Translations under genes and position numbers: made by a program
Notes under the pieces: model-generated
Databases searched by the model: none
The model's input: only the letters and a program-made list of their open reading frames with translations
Told to the model about the DNA's origin: nothing
In this document: positions 11,479 to 24,076 of the stretch, piece after piece
How the letters are laid out: each line of letters begins with the position of its first letter
How positions within the stretch are numbered: position 1 is the first letter of the stretch
NCBI GenBank assembly: GCA_947095585.1
Contig: OX352765.1
Coordinates: 60,877,623-60,941,622, forward strand
Direction of reading: 5' to 3'
From: Nephrocerus scutellatus
Lineage: Eukaryota; Arthropoda; Insecta; Diptera; Pipunculidae
DNA: 64,000 nt

Positions 11479-11663
11479 TTGCAAATCGCGAGACAATAAA
11501 ATTTTGCAAATGGTGTAAATTGATTTGATAAATATGTTGTATGTAATTTATTTCGTCTTTTAATTTAAGAATATCATATTTGTTTAGTTTGTTAATGTTA
11601 TTTAAAAATTGTGTAATGTTTTTCTGTTGATTTGTTGATTTTGTATCATCATCATATTTGGCT

Positions 11664-11815
11664 CTACAACTGGGGTCCGGTCTTGGCCTCCCGCAAAAAG
11701 TCTCTCCACCGGTCCCGATTTCGAGCCGATGTCATACAGTTTGGCATCCCTAAACTCTGGGCGTCCTGATCTACGCCATCCTTCCAGCGTAGGATTGGCC
11801 GGTCTCGCTATTATG
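11664..11815 (-). pseudogene. LINE ORF2 C-terminus, antisense fragment (U3)
   Basis: Same as U2. The terminal TAG lies at 11666-11664. Confidence 0.6.
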
Positions 11816-11898
11816 CACTCGATGTTGACACGCGAAAGTCAAACACCGGCTGTGCATTTGTTGTCGTCGTCGGCAGAAGACAGTGGCCCTTTCTACGG

Positions 11899-12102
11899 TT
11901 GATCAAGAATTCTGAATTGCATCAGCGGAGCAAACACATCGACGTTCGGCTGCATTTCATCCGGAAGCTGTTTGAATCAAAGGTAATTCTCATCGATTAC
12001 GTATGCAGTGAGGACCAGCTTGGAGACGTGTTTACAAAGCCATTGCCAATTCAAAAGTTTACCAAGAATATAGAGATATTGGGAATGAAAAATACGAAAT
12101 AA
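11899..12102 (+). pseudogene. copia-type pol C-terminus (U3)
   Basis: Identical in protein to U2. TGTTGGAAT starts at 12113. Confidence 0.8.
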
Positions 12103-12254
12103 TTAGTGAGAGTGTTGGAATTGAATTATTCCTGTCTTTTTCATTCTCTCTTTCATTTTGCACGCTCATTGTGTTCTTTGTTTAGTCATTAGTTAGTCAT
12201 AAGTACACCACAACAACGCAACAACGTTTTGATGACAACGTCTCACTCCAAGGT

Positions 12255-12940
12255 TTAAGGGGGTTCATGTTCATAAACTCAATTGTTAAATGTCACTATT
12301 TAACAGATGTTATGTTGCGTTTTTAACAGATGTTAGGGAACGTTTTTAACAGATAATAAGTTACTTTTTTAACAGATGTTATGTCAAACTTCTAATATCC
12401 ACTGGGATTTGGTCATGAGGAACTAGAATTTTTTGAACTAAGCAATTTCTCAAGCGATTCGTATGAAATTCAGTATGTGGGACTAAGATGCGACTATAAC
12501 CTTGTTCCTATGGAAATTCTGGAATATGATCATTATGGTCTGGAATTTCTGGAACAAAGCAATTTCTCCAGCGATTCGCATGCAATTCGCATGCAATTCG
12601 GAATGTAGGACTAAGATGTGACTATAAGATTTCTTCCAATGGAAATTCTAGAATATGAATATTATGGTCTGGAATTTCTGGAGTAAATCAATTTATCAAG
12701 CGATTCGCATGAAATTCGGAATGTAGGACTAAGATGTGACTATAAAATTTCTTACTACGGAGCTTCTGGAATATGATCATTACTGTCTGGAATTTCAGGA
12801 ACAACGCAATTTTTTAAGCGATTCGCATGAAATTCGGAATGCAGGACTAAGATGTGACTATAAAATTTCTTCCTATGAAAATTCTGGAATATGATCATTA
12901 TGGTCTGGAATTTCGGGAACTAAGCAATTTCTCAAGTGAC
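12255..12940 (+). repeat. ~118-bp minisatellite and TAACAGATG cluster (U3)
   Basis: Counterpart of 6300-6985 with only single-base differences. Confidence 0.8.
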
Positions 12941-14732
12941 TCGTGCCTTTTAATTTAATCGTAATATTGGCAGACGTCAAAGAATTTCAATCCAACCGAT
13001 CTATCGACGCAACTGCATTACTATGTTTGTGCAGTGATATGCAATAGTTAATATGTACCCACCTCACAATAAATTGTTATGAACATTATCAGCTTATAAA
13101 TTATTTATTCTGTTGTATGTGATGTGATTGATGATCATGTATGTGGTTTCAATAACATACAATAAAGCTCATAGCTTGAGTCGAATGAAACAAACATATG
13201 CAGTAGTAGTAGGCTGCGGTCAAGAAATCAGCAGCTGCACGGTTTATGCTGCATGTTGATCAAAAATTCACTTTTGCAGCCAATGCAGTAAAAAAATCCA
13301 CTGCGCAGTTTACGCAGCCACTTTAAATTGGATGCAAATATTAAATGTAAATGTCAAATTGTCGCCCTACAAGCAGACTGTAAGTCGGTTTAAAATGAAG
13401 CCGCAATTTCGTGCATACCGACTGCCTGCCATTTTTTTGTGCAGCACAAGTTGCGCAGCTATTTAATTCTTTACCGCAGCCGTAGTGATAGTTTAGTCTC
13501 TGTTCATTTTCTATCGGTGCTCGGCTCTGCACGTTCTATCAACATTGCATAAAGTGATACAGTGCTCTCGTGTTTGGCGTGCTATAGAGAAAAAAAAGTT
13601 AAAAAAAAGAGGCATATAGCAATGACAACCTGCTTACTTCCTTGCGACTATTTCCTTTTCTTTTCGCTTATCATATCCTCACTCATGTGTGCAGTAACTA
13701 GAGTAAATAACTCATCGACTAATTACAGAAATGAGAGAACCATGCAAAAGAAATTTAATAATGAATAACTAGCCTGCATGTTTCAAAGCGACATTCTTCG
13801 ATGCTCGTAAGATACCATTAACATGTGCAGCAGTCGTGATCGAAGTTGAAAGCGACGTTCTTTAATCACTCCAACATTACGAAGAATTAATAACTCTTCC
13901 ATCAAATAACATAATAAAAAGAGAACCAGATAAAACGAAGTTAACGGCGAATATTGTGTCTGCGCGTTTCAACCCGAAAAACATTTTGATGCATACTTCT
14001 ATTTTCATACCTTACCACTTCCCTAACAACTCAATCACCCTCTCTCTCTCTACGGCTAATATGTTTAGTACTAGTAAATGTATTGAAACTCGAAAGTCCC
14101 CTTCGGTGCTCTGCTTACTCGTGCTCTTAGCCTTGCAGTTGCAACTTGCAACCCATATGGTTGCACGAAAAAGGCTCTGTGTTGTTTCTCTGCTTGCTTG
14201 CTTTCGGCTTTTCTTTACTAATTTATAAATTACAAAATTTCTCAGTGAAAGAAATAGAGCGAGAAACGAAAGTTTTTGTAGTGAGAAACAGGAAATTTTT
14301 ATATGGATTTAGCTCTCTTGTTTTCTTTTAAGCATGTGTTCTTAAAAAGCAAAACAGTTGGGCATTCTGTAGAGAAGGTTATGAGTGACAGTTTCTGTTG
14401 GTTCATTGTTTGCTTGTTCCCCTTCGGTTTTTTTAACTTTCTGTTCGTCTTCTATCTTTATATAACAGACGGTTCGCCATTCACTTCTTATTAAATTAAC
14501 TATGCTTATCATTGTACTGACTTTAATATACGGTTCATTTCTCATTGTTTATAGAATCCTTTCAGTACCATACGGTACCTTTCCACATATACACTTTTGT
14601 TTATAATGATAATATGAAGACAACACTTTCTATAAAAATATGGAAGTGATATGGCCTCAGGTTAAAGAATTTACATGGAAGATTCTAACCATTATAAGTT
14701 AGTTTTTTATATTTTATAATATTAACGAAAAC
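12941..14732 (+). other. Unrecognised central segment (U3)
   Basis: Counterpart of 6986-8781. It includes the GCAGC-rich stretch, the (TC)n run and the Helentron-leader-like module near 14248-14380. Confidence 0.5.
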
Positions 14733-14894
14733 AGCTTTAGACCTATCTTCTGACGTACCGATCAATTCAAAGAATCCTTCTTTAGCCGCTCATACATTTT
14801 TTGGAATTAATTGCCCGACTCTGTATTTCCGCATGTGTATGATATTCAGTTATTTAAGATACATGTGATTATGGCTTAGCAAAGTTTATATTGA
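14733..14894 (+). pseudogene. LINE RT C-terminal tail (U3)
   Basis: Same as U2, with both in-frame stops. Confidence 0.65.
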
Positions 14895-15357
14895 AATTAC
14901 CGTGCAATATAATTAGTATTTTACTCTAATTGTTTTTGGCCAATAAAGCTGCACCCTCTGAAGTATACTCGTATGCCGTCTAAACGTCACTATAGACCAT
15001 CTGAGCCCGTAAACCAAAATCCTCTCTAGAGAAGTAGTAGTGTAGTATAGTGACTGTTGGTTGGTTATCTGTTCAACTCATATTTCATTACTAATTGAAT
15101 TGAATTAAAAGTTTTAAACGTTTTATAAAAAAATAATCTTGAAAACTAGATATACACTTTTATTTAAGTTAAATGTACATACATAAAAATTAAATATAAT
15201 TAAATAAAAAAATAAAAAATAAACAGTGCAGTGTCAGTAAATGTTTGTAACCGTTGTCACGCTCAAAACCCTCGCGGCCGTGTAGACGAAACAGCCTACC
15301 CTGCTCTTTTTTCTTATTAAAACATATTGAAGTATTTTTTTTTGTTGTGTTTTATTT
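14895..15357 (+). other. AT-rich segment without a gene (U3)
   Basis: LINE 3' UTR, A/T-rich tract and T-run site. No coding sequence. Confidence 0.7.
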
Positions 15358-16583
15358 TACTCAAAACCACTGATAACTTCCAATAGTTCTTTATATACTT
15401 CTATATTTCCTCTGTGATTATTTCTTCTTCGTCTATAATATCTTTAAAAAATTTATTAGTTCTAATAATTTTTAATTGTCTTTGTTCTGCGAAATCTTTT
15501 TTATAAACGTCTTCTAATATTTTAATAAATTCTTCGTTATCTATATAGACACAGTTTAAAGTTTTCGGGTTAAAGTGTGTTTTTAGGAGTACTAATACTG
15601 TTTCTTCGTCAAGGGATTTAATGCTAATAACTTTTAAATTTTTGTTAAAAATCTTTAATTGTTTTATTCGTAATGATCCGGAAATAGTTTTAAAAACTGG
15701 TATTTGTGCTTTGAATATATTTAAAGGAGATGGAAATGTATCAGATTTGTTTTCTTCATTTCTTTCTGTAAGATTTATTTCTATTCTAGAAAGGGACTTT
15801 GCGTTCTAATTTTTTGTTCCTTTTTTATATACGATTTCATAATCAAATTCTGATAATTTTAATCTCCATCTTACAAGTTTAGAATTGTGTTCTATGATTG
15901 AAAAAAGGCAAGTTAAGGGTTTATGATCTGTTTCGATTGTAAATTTACGTCCAAAAAGGTATGATCTGAAATATTTTGTTGACCAAACAATTGCTAATGG
16001 TTCTTTTTCAATAGTACTATAATTTATTTCATGTTCATTTAATGTTCTGCTAGCGTAACAAATTGTTGGCTGATTATTTTGGGAAAGTATTGCGCCTCAT
16101 GCATAATTACTAGCATCTGTTGTAAGGGTAAATTTTTTAGTATTTTATATTTGTAATATCTATTTTAGTATTCTTTTTTAAGAATAGTGACATTGGTTTT
16201 GCTATTAATGAATAGTCTTTAATGACTTTTCTGTAATAACCAGTGAGTCCTACGAATTGTTTGATTCGTTTTGTAGTTTTTAGTATTAGAAATTTGTTCA
16301 TTCAATTTTTCTTTCTTTAGAAACTCTGATTTATCTAGTTGAATTTTTAAATTTGCTTTCTTAAACAGTTAAATATTAAATTAATTGAATTAATATGCTC
16401 TAAACAAATCCAGATAGACTAAACAAATCTTATTGATATAATCTTTTACGATTTCATAATGTCCTCCTTCCACGTTAAAAGCTGTTTCAGAAATATCTTT
16501 TTCCTCAATTTCTATTTGATAAAATCCCTTTGCTTAGTCAATGGTTGTGAAATACTGGCATCTGCCCAGTTAATCTAATATAT
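15358..16583 (-). pseudogene. Antisense Gypsy RT/RNase H/integrase-start fragment (U3)
   Basis: Same architecture and same two stops as U2. About 40 bp (GAGATGTTCATTTG...) are deleted near 15424, inside the integrase zinc-finger start. Confidence 0.85.
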
Positions 16584-17348
16584 TGTTACGAAAATTAGTT
16601 AGTAGCGCATATAACAGAATAAGAGTGCTAAGATAAATCGCAATGTAAATACTGCATACTTAAAATAAGGAAATGCTACGAAAAGTAGTTGGTTCGAATC
16701 CTAGATAAATCGCAATGTGCCAAAAATAAGTATTAAAAATTAGAACTAAGATAATACTGCATACTAAAAATAAGCACTCTTATGTAGCATACTTTTAGGC
16801 TGTAAGACTTTAGATTATTAAAAATTTGACATTTTAACCGCCTGCAAGTTTAAATCATTGTGTACTGGTCAAACAAGTAGTCAAACCGGTTGTGCGGTTC
16901 GCCCGGTTTTTGTAAAAGAACAGGATTGAACATGAAGTCTATTTTTAGAAGATGAGTCATTACATATAAGTGGCGTTAGTTGTAAATAAGGGAATAAGGC
17001 TACAATTTTCTGGTCTTTTCTTGATATTTCTGTCTAAAATATTGGAAGTTTCTGGAAGCTTTTGATTGAGAATAAATAGAGGCCTTAGGCCGAAGTAAGA
17101 TCATTAGTTAATTGGAATTTAACCAGTGAAGTTGTAAAAGTTCTTGCAAGGCGATTAAGCTACTACCTAACAGAATTATTGCAAAGTACAAGTATTATAA
17201 GTGTTCTTGTGTTATCACCAGTATAAATTGTGAACTTGTGTTATTATTACTGTTTGTGAATTAAAGTTGTTATTTGTATATTAATAGATTTGTGTTGTGT
17301 TATATTTGCAAAATCCTTTACGAACTCGAAAGCCTGAATTTTGTAACA
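16584..17348 (+). mobile_element. U4: complete Gypsy LTR (765 bp)
   Basis: Starts TGTTACGAAA and ends TTTTGTAACA. The B-box word GGTTCGAATCC is at 16691-16701. The primer-binding site is at 17351-17369; the next bases read TAGCAAATCG where other units have TTGCAAATCG. Confidence 0.9.
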
Positions 17349-17554
17349 ATTGGTGTCAGAAGTAGGATTTAGCAAATCGCGAGACAATAAAATTTTGCAA
17401 ATGGTGTAAATTGATTTGATAAATATGTTGTATGTAATTTATTTCGTCTTTTAATTTAAGAATATCATATTTGTTTAGTTTGTTAATGTTATTTAAAAAT
17501 TGTGTAATGTTTTTCTGTTGATTTGTTGATTTTGTATCATCATCATATTTGGCT

Positions 17555-17706
17555 CTACAACTGGGGTCCGGTCTTGGCCTCCCGCAAAAAGTCTCTCCAC
17601 CGGTCCCGATTTCGAGCCGATGTCATACAGTTTGGCATCCCTAAACTCTGGGCGTCCTGATCTACGCCATCCTTCCAGCGTAGGATTGGCCGGTCTCGCT
17701 ATTATG
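17555..17706 (-). pseudogene. LINE ORF2 C-terminus, antisense fragment (U4)
   Basis: Same as U2 and U3. The stop codon lies at 17557-17555. Confidence 0.6.
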
Positions 17707-17789
17707 CACTCGATGTTGACACGCGAAAGTCAAACACCGGCTGTGCATTTGTTGTCGTCGTCGGCAGAAGACAGTGGCCCTTTCTACGG

Positions 17790-17993
17790 TTGATCAAGAA
17801 TTCTGAATTGCATCAGCGGAGCAAACACATCGACGTTCGGCTGCATTTCATCCGGAAGCTGTTTGAATCAAAGGTAATTCTCATCGATTACGTATGCAGT
17901 GAGGACCAGCTTGGAGACGTGTTTACAAAGCCATTGCCAATTCAGAAGTTTACCAAGAATATAGAGATATTGGGAATGAAAAATACGAAATAA
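17790..17993 (+). pseudogene. copia-type pol C-terminus (U4)
   Basis: Same protein as U2. TGTTGGAAT starts at 18004. Confidence 0.8.
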
Positions 17994-18145
17994 TTAGTGA
18001 GAGTGTTGGAATTGAATTATTCCTGTCTTTTTCATTCTCTCTTTCATTTTGCACGCTCATTGTGTTCTTTGTTTAGTCATTAGTTAGTCATAAGTACACC
18101 ACAACAACGCAACAACGTTTTGATGACAACGTCTCACTCCAAGGT

Positions 18146-18832
18146 TTAAGGGGGTTCATGTTCATAAACTCAATTGTTAAATGTCACTATTTAACAGATG
18201 TTATGTTGCGTTTTTAACAGATGTTAGGGAACGTTTTTAACAGATAATAAGTTACTTTTTTAACAGATGTTATGTCAAACTTCTAATATCCACTGGGATT
18301 TGGTCATGAGGAACTAGAATTTTTTGAACTAAGCAATTTCTCAAGCGATTCGTATGAAATTCAGTATGTGGGACTAAGATGCGACTATAGCCTTGTTCCT
18401 ATGGAAATTCTGGAATATGATCATTATGGTCTGGAATTTCTGGAACAAAGCAATTTCTCCAGCGATTCGCATGCAATTCGCATGCAATTCGGAATGTAGG
18501 ACTAAGATGTGACTATAAGATTTCTTCCAATGGAAATTCTAGAATATGAATATTATGGTCTGGAATTTCTGGAGTAAATCAATTTATCAAGCGATTCGCA
18601 TGAAATTCGGAATGTAGGACTAAGATGTGACTATAAAATTTCTTACTATGGAGCTTCTGGAATATGATCATTACTGTCTGGAATTTCAGGAACAACGCAA
18701 TTTTTTAAGCGATTCGCATGAAATTCGGAATGCAGGACTAAGATGTGACTATAAAATTTCTTCCTATGAAAATTCTGGAATATGATCATTATGGTCTGGA
18801 ATTTCGGGAACTAAGCAATTTCTCAAGTGACT
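18146..18832 (+). repeat. ~118-bp minisatellite and TAACAGATG cluster (U4)
   Basis: Counterpart of 6300-6985. Confidence 0.8.
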
Positions 18833-20663
18833 CGTGCCTTTTAATTTAATCGTAATATTGGCAGACGTCAAAGAATTTCAATCCAACCGATCTATCGACG
18901 CAACTGCATGTTTGTGCAGTGATATGCAATAGTTAATATGTACCCACCTCACAATAAATTGTTATGAACATTATCAGCTTATAAATTATTTATTCTGTTG
19001 TATGTGATGTGATTGATGATCATGTATGTGGTTTCAATAACATACAATAAAGCTCATAGCTTGAGTCGAATGAAACAAACATATGCAGTAGTAGTAGGCT
19101 GCGGTCAAGAAATCAGCAGCTGCACGGTTTATGCTGCATGTTGATCAAAAATTCACTTTTGCAGCCAATGCAGTAAAAAAATCCACTGCGCAGTTTACGC
19201 AGCCACTTTAAATTGGATGCAAATATTAAATGTAAATGTCAAATTGTCGCCCTACAAGCAGACTGTAAGTCGGTTTAAAATGAAGCCGCAATTTCGTGCA
19301 TACCGACTGCCTGCCATTTTTTGTGCAGCACAAGTTGCGCAGCTATTTAATTCTTTACCGCAGCCGTAGTGATAGTTTAGTCTCTGTTCATTTTCTATCG
19401 GTGCTCGGCTCTGCACGTTCTATCAACATTGCATAAAGTGATACAGTGCTCTCGTGTTTGGCGTGCTATAGAGAAAAAAAAAGTTAAAAAAAAGAGGCAC
19501 ATAACAATGACAACCTGCTTACTTCCTTGCGACTATTTCCTTTTCTTTTCGCTTATCATATCCTCACTCATGTGTGCAGTAACTAGAGTAAATAACTCAT
19601 CGACTAATTACAGAAATGAGAGAACCATGCAAAAGAAATTTAATAATGAATAACTAGCCTGCATGTTTCAAAGCGACATTCTTCGATGCTCGTAAGATAC
19701 CATTAACATGTGTAGCAGTCGTGATCGAAGTTGAAAGCGACGTTCTTTAATCACTCCAACATTACGAAGAGTTAATAACTCTTCCATCAAATTACATAAT
19801 AAAAAGATAACCAGATAAAACGAAGTTAACGGCGAATATTGTGTCTGCGCGTTTCAACCCGAAAAACATTTTGATGCATACTTCTATTTTCATACCATAC
19901 CACTTCCCCAACAAATCAATCACCCTCTCTCTCTCTACGGCTAATATGTTTAGTACTAGTAAATGTATTGAAACTCGAAAGTCCCCTTCGGTGCTCTGCT
20001 TACTCGTGCTCTAAGCCTTGCAGTTGCAACTTGCAACCCATATGGTTGCACGAAAAAGGCTCTGTGTTGTTTCTCTGCTTGCTTGCTTTCGGCTTTTCTT
20101 TACTAATTTATAAATTACAAAATTTCTCAGTGAAGGAAATAGAGCGAGAAACGAAAGTTTTTGTAGTGAGAAACAGGAAATTTTTATATGGATTTAGCTC
20201 TCTTGTTTTCTTTTAAGCATGTGTTCTTAAAAAGCAAAACAGTTGGGCATTCTGTAGAGAAGGTTATGAGTGACAGTTTCTGTTGGTTCATTGTCTGCTT
20301 GTTCCCCTTCGGTTTTTTTAACTTTCTGTTCGTCTTCTATCTTTATATAACAGACGGTTCGCCATTCACTTCTTATTAAATTAACAATGCTTATCATTGT
20401 ACTGGCTGTATACTAATACAAAATCAAACAGTAATCTTTAATATACGGTTCATTTCTCATTGTTTATAGAATAATGACTCTGAAATATCCTTTCAGTACC
20501 ATACGGTACCTTTCCACATATACACTTTTGTTTATAATGATAATATGATAACAACACTTTCTATAAAAATATGGAAGTGATATGGCCTCAGGTTAAAGAA
20601 ATTACATGGAAGATTGTAACCATTATAAGTTAGTTTTTTATATTTTATAATATTAACGAAAAC
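18833..20663 (+). other. Unrecognised central segment (U4)
   Basis: Counterpart of 6986-8781. Like U1, and unlike U2 and U3, it keeps the CTGTATACTAATACAAAATC stretch near 20405. U2 and U3 therefore share a derived ~60-bp deletion. Confidence 0.5.
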
Positions 20664-20824
20664 AGCTTTAGACCTATCTTCGGACGTACCGATCAATTCA
20701 AAGAATCCTTCTTTAGCCGCTCATACATTTTTTGGAATTAATTGCCCGACTCTGTATTTCCGCATGTGTATGATTTCAGTTATTTAAGATACATGTGATT
20801 ATGGCTTGGCAAAGTTTATATTGA
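20664..20824 (+). pseudogene. LINE RT C-terminal tail (U4)
   Basis: Same fragment. A 2-bp loss near 20773 shifts the frame before LFK. Confidence 0.6.
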
Positions 20825-21286
20825 AATTACCGTGCAATATAATTAGTATTTTACCCTAATTGTTTTTGGCCAATAAAGCTGCACCCTCTGAAGTATACTC
20901 GTATGCCGTCTAAACGTCACTATAGACCATCTGAGCCCGTAAACCAAAATCCTCTCAAGAGAAGTAGTAGTGTAGTATAGTGACTGTTGGTTGGTTATCT
21001 GTTCAACTCATATTTCATTACTAATTGAATTGAATTAAAAGTTTTAAACGTTTTATAAAAAAATAATCTTGAAAACTAGATATACACTTTTATTTAAGTA
21101 ATGTACATACATTAAAATTAAATATAATTAAATAAAAAAATAAAAAATAAACAGTGCAGTGTCAGTAAATGTTTGTAACCGTTGTCACGCTCAAAACACT
21201 CGAGGCCGTGTAGACGACACAGCCTACCCTGCTCTTTTTTCTTATTAAAACATATTGAAGTATTTTTTTTTTGTTGTGTTTTATTT
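20825..21286 (+). other. AT-rich segment without a gene (U4)
   Basis: LINE 3' UTR, A/T-rich tract and T-run site. No coding sequence. Confidence 0.7.
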
Positions 21287-21794
21287 TACTCAAAACCAAT
21301 GATAACTTCCAATAGTTCTTTATATACTTCTATATTTTATATTTCCTCTGTGATTATTTCTGGGATGTTCATTTTTAATGATTTCAACTAGTTCTTCTTC
21401 GTCTATAATATCTTTAAAAAATTTATTAGTTCTAATAATTTTTAATTGTCTTAGTTCTGCGAAATCTTTTTTATAAACGTCTTCAAATATTTTAATAAAT
21501 TCTTCGTTATCTATATAGACACAGTTTAAAGTTCTCGGGTTAAAGTGTGTTTTTAGGAGTACTAATGCTGTTTCTTCGTCTAGGGATTTAATGCTAATAA
21601 CTTTTCAATTTTTGTTAAAAATCTTTAATTGTTTTATTCGTATGATCCGGAAATAGTTTTAAAAACTGGTATTTGTGCTTTGAATATATTTAAAGGAGAT
21701 GGAAATGTATCAGATTTGTTTTCTTCATTTCTTTCTGTAAGATTTATTTCTATTCTAGAAAGGGAGTTTGCGTTCTAATTTTTTGTTCCTTTTT
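21287..21794 (-). pseudogene. Antisense Gypsy integrase-start/RNase H-linker fragment (U4)
   Basis: Only the zinc-finger start and the linker remain. The rest is cut by the T-run-inserted element at 21795 and a deletion into the next LTR. A single-base loss near 21643 shifts the frame. Confidence 0.75.
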
Positions 21795-22048
21795 AAATTC
21801 TCTATATTAACTTCACTTGCCCGTGGCTGGCTGGCTGGCTGGCCAAATCTTGTGATCAATTTTTAACCCACTTCCTACAGCCCGATTTTATTGAAATTTT
21901 GCACACATGTATATCTCCCAAGACAACACTTTCTATTAAAGTCGGGGGGCTCCCATACAAATATTTTACAAAATTTACCCGATTTTCCTTAAATTTTGTA
22001 CACATGTGTGTCTTCGATGGAAAACACTTTTTGTTTGGAGCGATCGGC
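21795..22048 (+). mobile_element. Short T-run-inserted non-autonomous element, right-truncated (copy 1)
   Basis: It begins at the same base of the Gypsy fragment as the full copy at 40757 (CCTTTTT then AAATTCTC). It carries the CTGGCTGGCTGGCTGG run, the ATTTTGCACACATGTATATC and CCCATACAAATATTTTAC words and the GATCGGCCC word. It is then cut at 22048, where LTR sequence resumes in mid-LTR. It has no coding capacity. Confidence 0.75.
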
Positions 22049-22638
22049 CCGTAAGTACTAAAAATTAGAACTAAGATAATACTGCATACTAAAAATAAGC
22101 ACTCTTATGTAGCATACTTTTAGGCTGTAAGACTTTAGATTATTTAATATTTGAAATGTAACCGCCTGCAAGATTAAATCATTGTGCACTGGTCAAGCAA
22201 GTAGTCAAACCGGTTTGTGCGGTTGGCCCGGTTTTTGTAAAAGAACAGTATTGAACACTAAGTATATTTTTAGAAGATGACTCATTACATATAAGTGTCG
22301 TTAGTTGTAAATAAGGGAATAAGGCTACAATTTTCTGGTCTTTTCTCGATATTTCTGTCTAAAATATTGGAAGTTCCTGGAAGCTTTTGATTGAGTATAA
22401 ATTGGAATTTAACCAGTGAAGTTGTAAAAGTTCTTGCAAGGCGATTAAGCTACTACCTAAGAGAATTATTGTAAAGTACAAATATTATAAGTGTTCTTGT
22501 GTTATCACCAGTATAAATTGTGAACTTGTGTTATTATTACTGTTTGTGAATTAAAGTTGTTATTTGTAAATTAATAGACTTGTGTTGTGTTATATTTGCA
22601 AAATCCTTTATGAACTCGAAAGCCTGAATTTCGTAACA
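22049..22638 (+). mobile_element. U5: 5'-truncated Gypsy LTR
   Basis: Starts within the LTR at AAGTACTAAAAATTAG and ends TTTCGTAACA. About 30 bp around the U3/R region (AGAGGCCTTAGGCC...) are missing after TATAAAT. The primer-binding site at 22641-22659, TGGTGTCAGAAGTGGGATT, is the only perfect tRNA-Leu match in the array. Confidence 0.85.
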
Positions 22639-22805
22639 ATTGGTGTCAGAAGTGGGATTTTGCAAATCGCGAGACAATAAAATTTTGCAAATGGTGTAAA
22701 TTGATTTGATAAATATGTTGTATGTAATTTATTTCGTCTTTTAATTAAAATTGTGTAATGTTTTTCTGTTGATTTGTTGATTTTGTATCATCATCATATT
22801 TGGCT

Positions 22806-22950
22806 CTACAACCGGGGTCCGGTCCTGGCCTCCCGCAAAAAGTCTCTCCACCGGTCCCGATTTCGAGCCGATGTCATCCAGTTTGGCATCCCTAAACTCT
22901 GGGCGTCCTGATATACGCTTGGCCGTCCTCGCTGTCGTGTTCCTGATTAT
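22806..22950 (-). pseudogene. LINE ORF2 C-terminus, antisense fragment (U5)
   Basis: Same fragment, with an 18-bp deletion that removes part of the GRPILRW block. Confidence 0.55.
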
Positions 22951-23034
22951 GCACTTGATGTTGACACGCGAAAGTCAAACACCGGCTGTGCATTTGTTGT
23001 CGTCGTCGGCAGAAGACAGTGGCCCTTTCTACGG

Positions 23035-23232
23035 TTGATCAAGAATTCTGAATTGCATCAGCGGACCAAACACATCGACGTTCGACTGCATTTCATCCGG
23101 CAGCTGTTTGAATCAAAGGTAATTCTCATCGATTACGTATGCAGTGAGGACCAGCTTGGAGACGTGTTTACGAAGCCATTGCCATTGTTTACCAGGAATA
23201 TAAAGATGTTGGGAATGAAAAATACGAAATAA
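23035..23232 (+). pseudogene. copia-type pol C-terminus (U5)
   Basis: Same RNase H end, with two codons deleted before TRNIKMLGMKNTK and a few private substitutions. The LTR-like start at 23243 reads TATTGGAT. The unit is then cut at 23360 and joins TTCTTATTAAAAC, the equivalent of about 4209 in U1. This is a ~3.1-kb deletion of the minisatellite, central segment and LINE tail. Confidence 0.75.
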
Positions 23233-23378
23233 TTAGTGAGAGTATTGGATTTGAATTATTCCTGTCCTTTTCATTCTCTCTTTCATTTTGCACACTCATT
23301 GTGTTCTTTGTTTAGTCTTTAGTAAGTCATAAGCACACCACTGACGGTGCAACAACGTTTTTCTTATTAAAACATATT

Positions 23379-23425
23379 GAAGTGAAAACTTCTTTTAGCG
23401 CGGTACGCATTTTTTAGATGAGATA
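23379..23425 (+). repeat. 5' subterminal inverted repeat of the Helentron
   Basis: It matches the reverse complement of 31440-31483 over about 45 bp with a few mismatches and short gaps. Shared blocks are GAAGTGAAAACTT, TTTT, GCGCG and TTTTTTAGATG. Confidence 0.75.
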
Positions 23426-23516
23426 AAATCTCTGGACTCGCGACACCATTACGAGACGCTGGTGATATATGCATTAACATTGAATTTGAAGTAATGTTTT
23501 TGCCAATAAGAATTTC

Positions 23517-23645
23517 GTCAACGACTATACCACGCTGAACGCATCGGTTCTCGTCCGATCACCGAAATTAAGCAGCGTCGGGCGCGGTAAGTACTTAGAT
23601 GGGGGGGGACCGTTTGGAAACACGGTGGTGTCACGACGTTTTTGG
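23517..23645 (+). pseudogene. 5S rRNA pseudogene, copy 1
   Basis: It is near-identical to Drosophila-type 5S rRNA over its first ~85 bases (ACGCATCGGTTCTCGTCCG, ATTAAGCAGCGTCGGGCGCG). It then has an expanded G-run and a scrambled 3' part (box C region altered, GTTTGGAAACACGG). The internal box A region is intact. The 3' flank GATTTTTTACC plus seven T is followed by CATTTCTCTCC, giving the unoccupied version of the site seen after copy 2. Confidence 0.8.
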
Positions 23646-23923
23646 CACCCCACACATTGTGTGTGTCGGATTTTTTACCTTTTTTTCATTTCTCTCCAGC
23701 TCACCAATCCAATCCACCCATATTTCATCATATGAAATATATGTTTTTTTTTTTGTGATTTCAGATTGTTTATTAAACCAGATTATTATTTTTATAATAT
23801 TATGTACAATAAACAAATACAGCAGGACATTATTTTTTAATATTTTGCATAAAATGTCTTTAACATAGCAGTTTTAGTATAAAACATTGAATTTGAAATA
23901 AAGTTTTTGCCAATAAGAATTTC
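23646..23923 (+). other. 5S rDNA-type spacer
   Basis: The spacer gives a 407-bp repeat period for the pair. Its last ~45 bp (CATTGAATTTGAAATAAAG, TTTTTGCCAATAAGAATTTC) also precede copy 1, so both 5S copies come from one tandem 5S array. No gene. Confidence 0.65.
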
Positions 23924-24040
23924 GTCAACGACCATACCACGCTGAACGCATCGGTTCTCGTCCGATCACTAAAATTAAGCAGCGTCGGGCGCGGTTAGTA
24001 CTTAGATGGGGACCGCTTGGGAACACCGCGTGTTGTTGGG
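23924..24040 (+). rRNA. 5S rRNA sequence, copy 2 (near full-length)
   Basis: About 117 of 120 positions are present, from GTCAACGACCATACCACGCTG through AGCAGCGTCGGGCGCGG and TTAGTACTTAGATGG to GCTTGGGAACACCGCGTGTTG. I see one missing G in GGGGGACC, a changed loop base pair (CACTAAAAT) and altered last bases (GGGACC for GGCCT). Internal box A, intermediate element and most of box C are readable, and T-runs follow at about 24062 and 24071. It could be transcribed by Pol III, but its position in a TE and its changes argue for a captured pseudogene. Confidence 0.75.
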
Positions 24041-24076
24041 ACCCCACACTGTGGTGTCAGATTTTTTACCTTTTTT

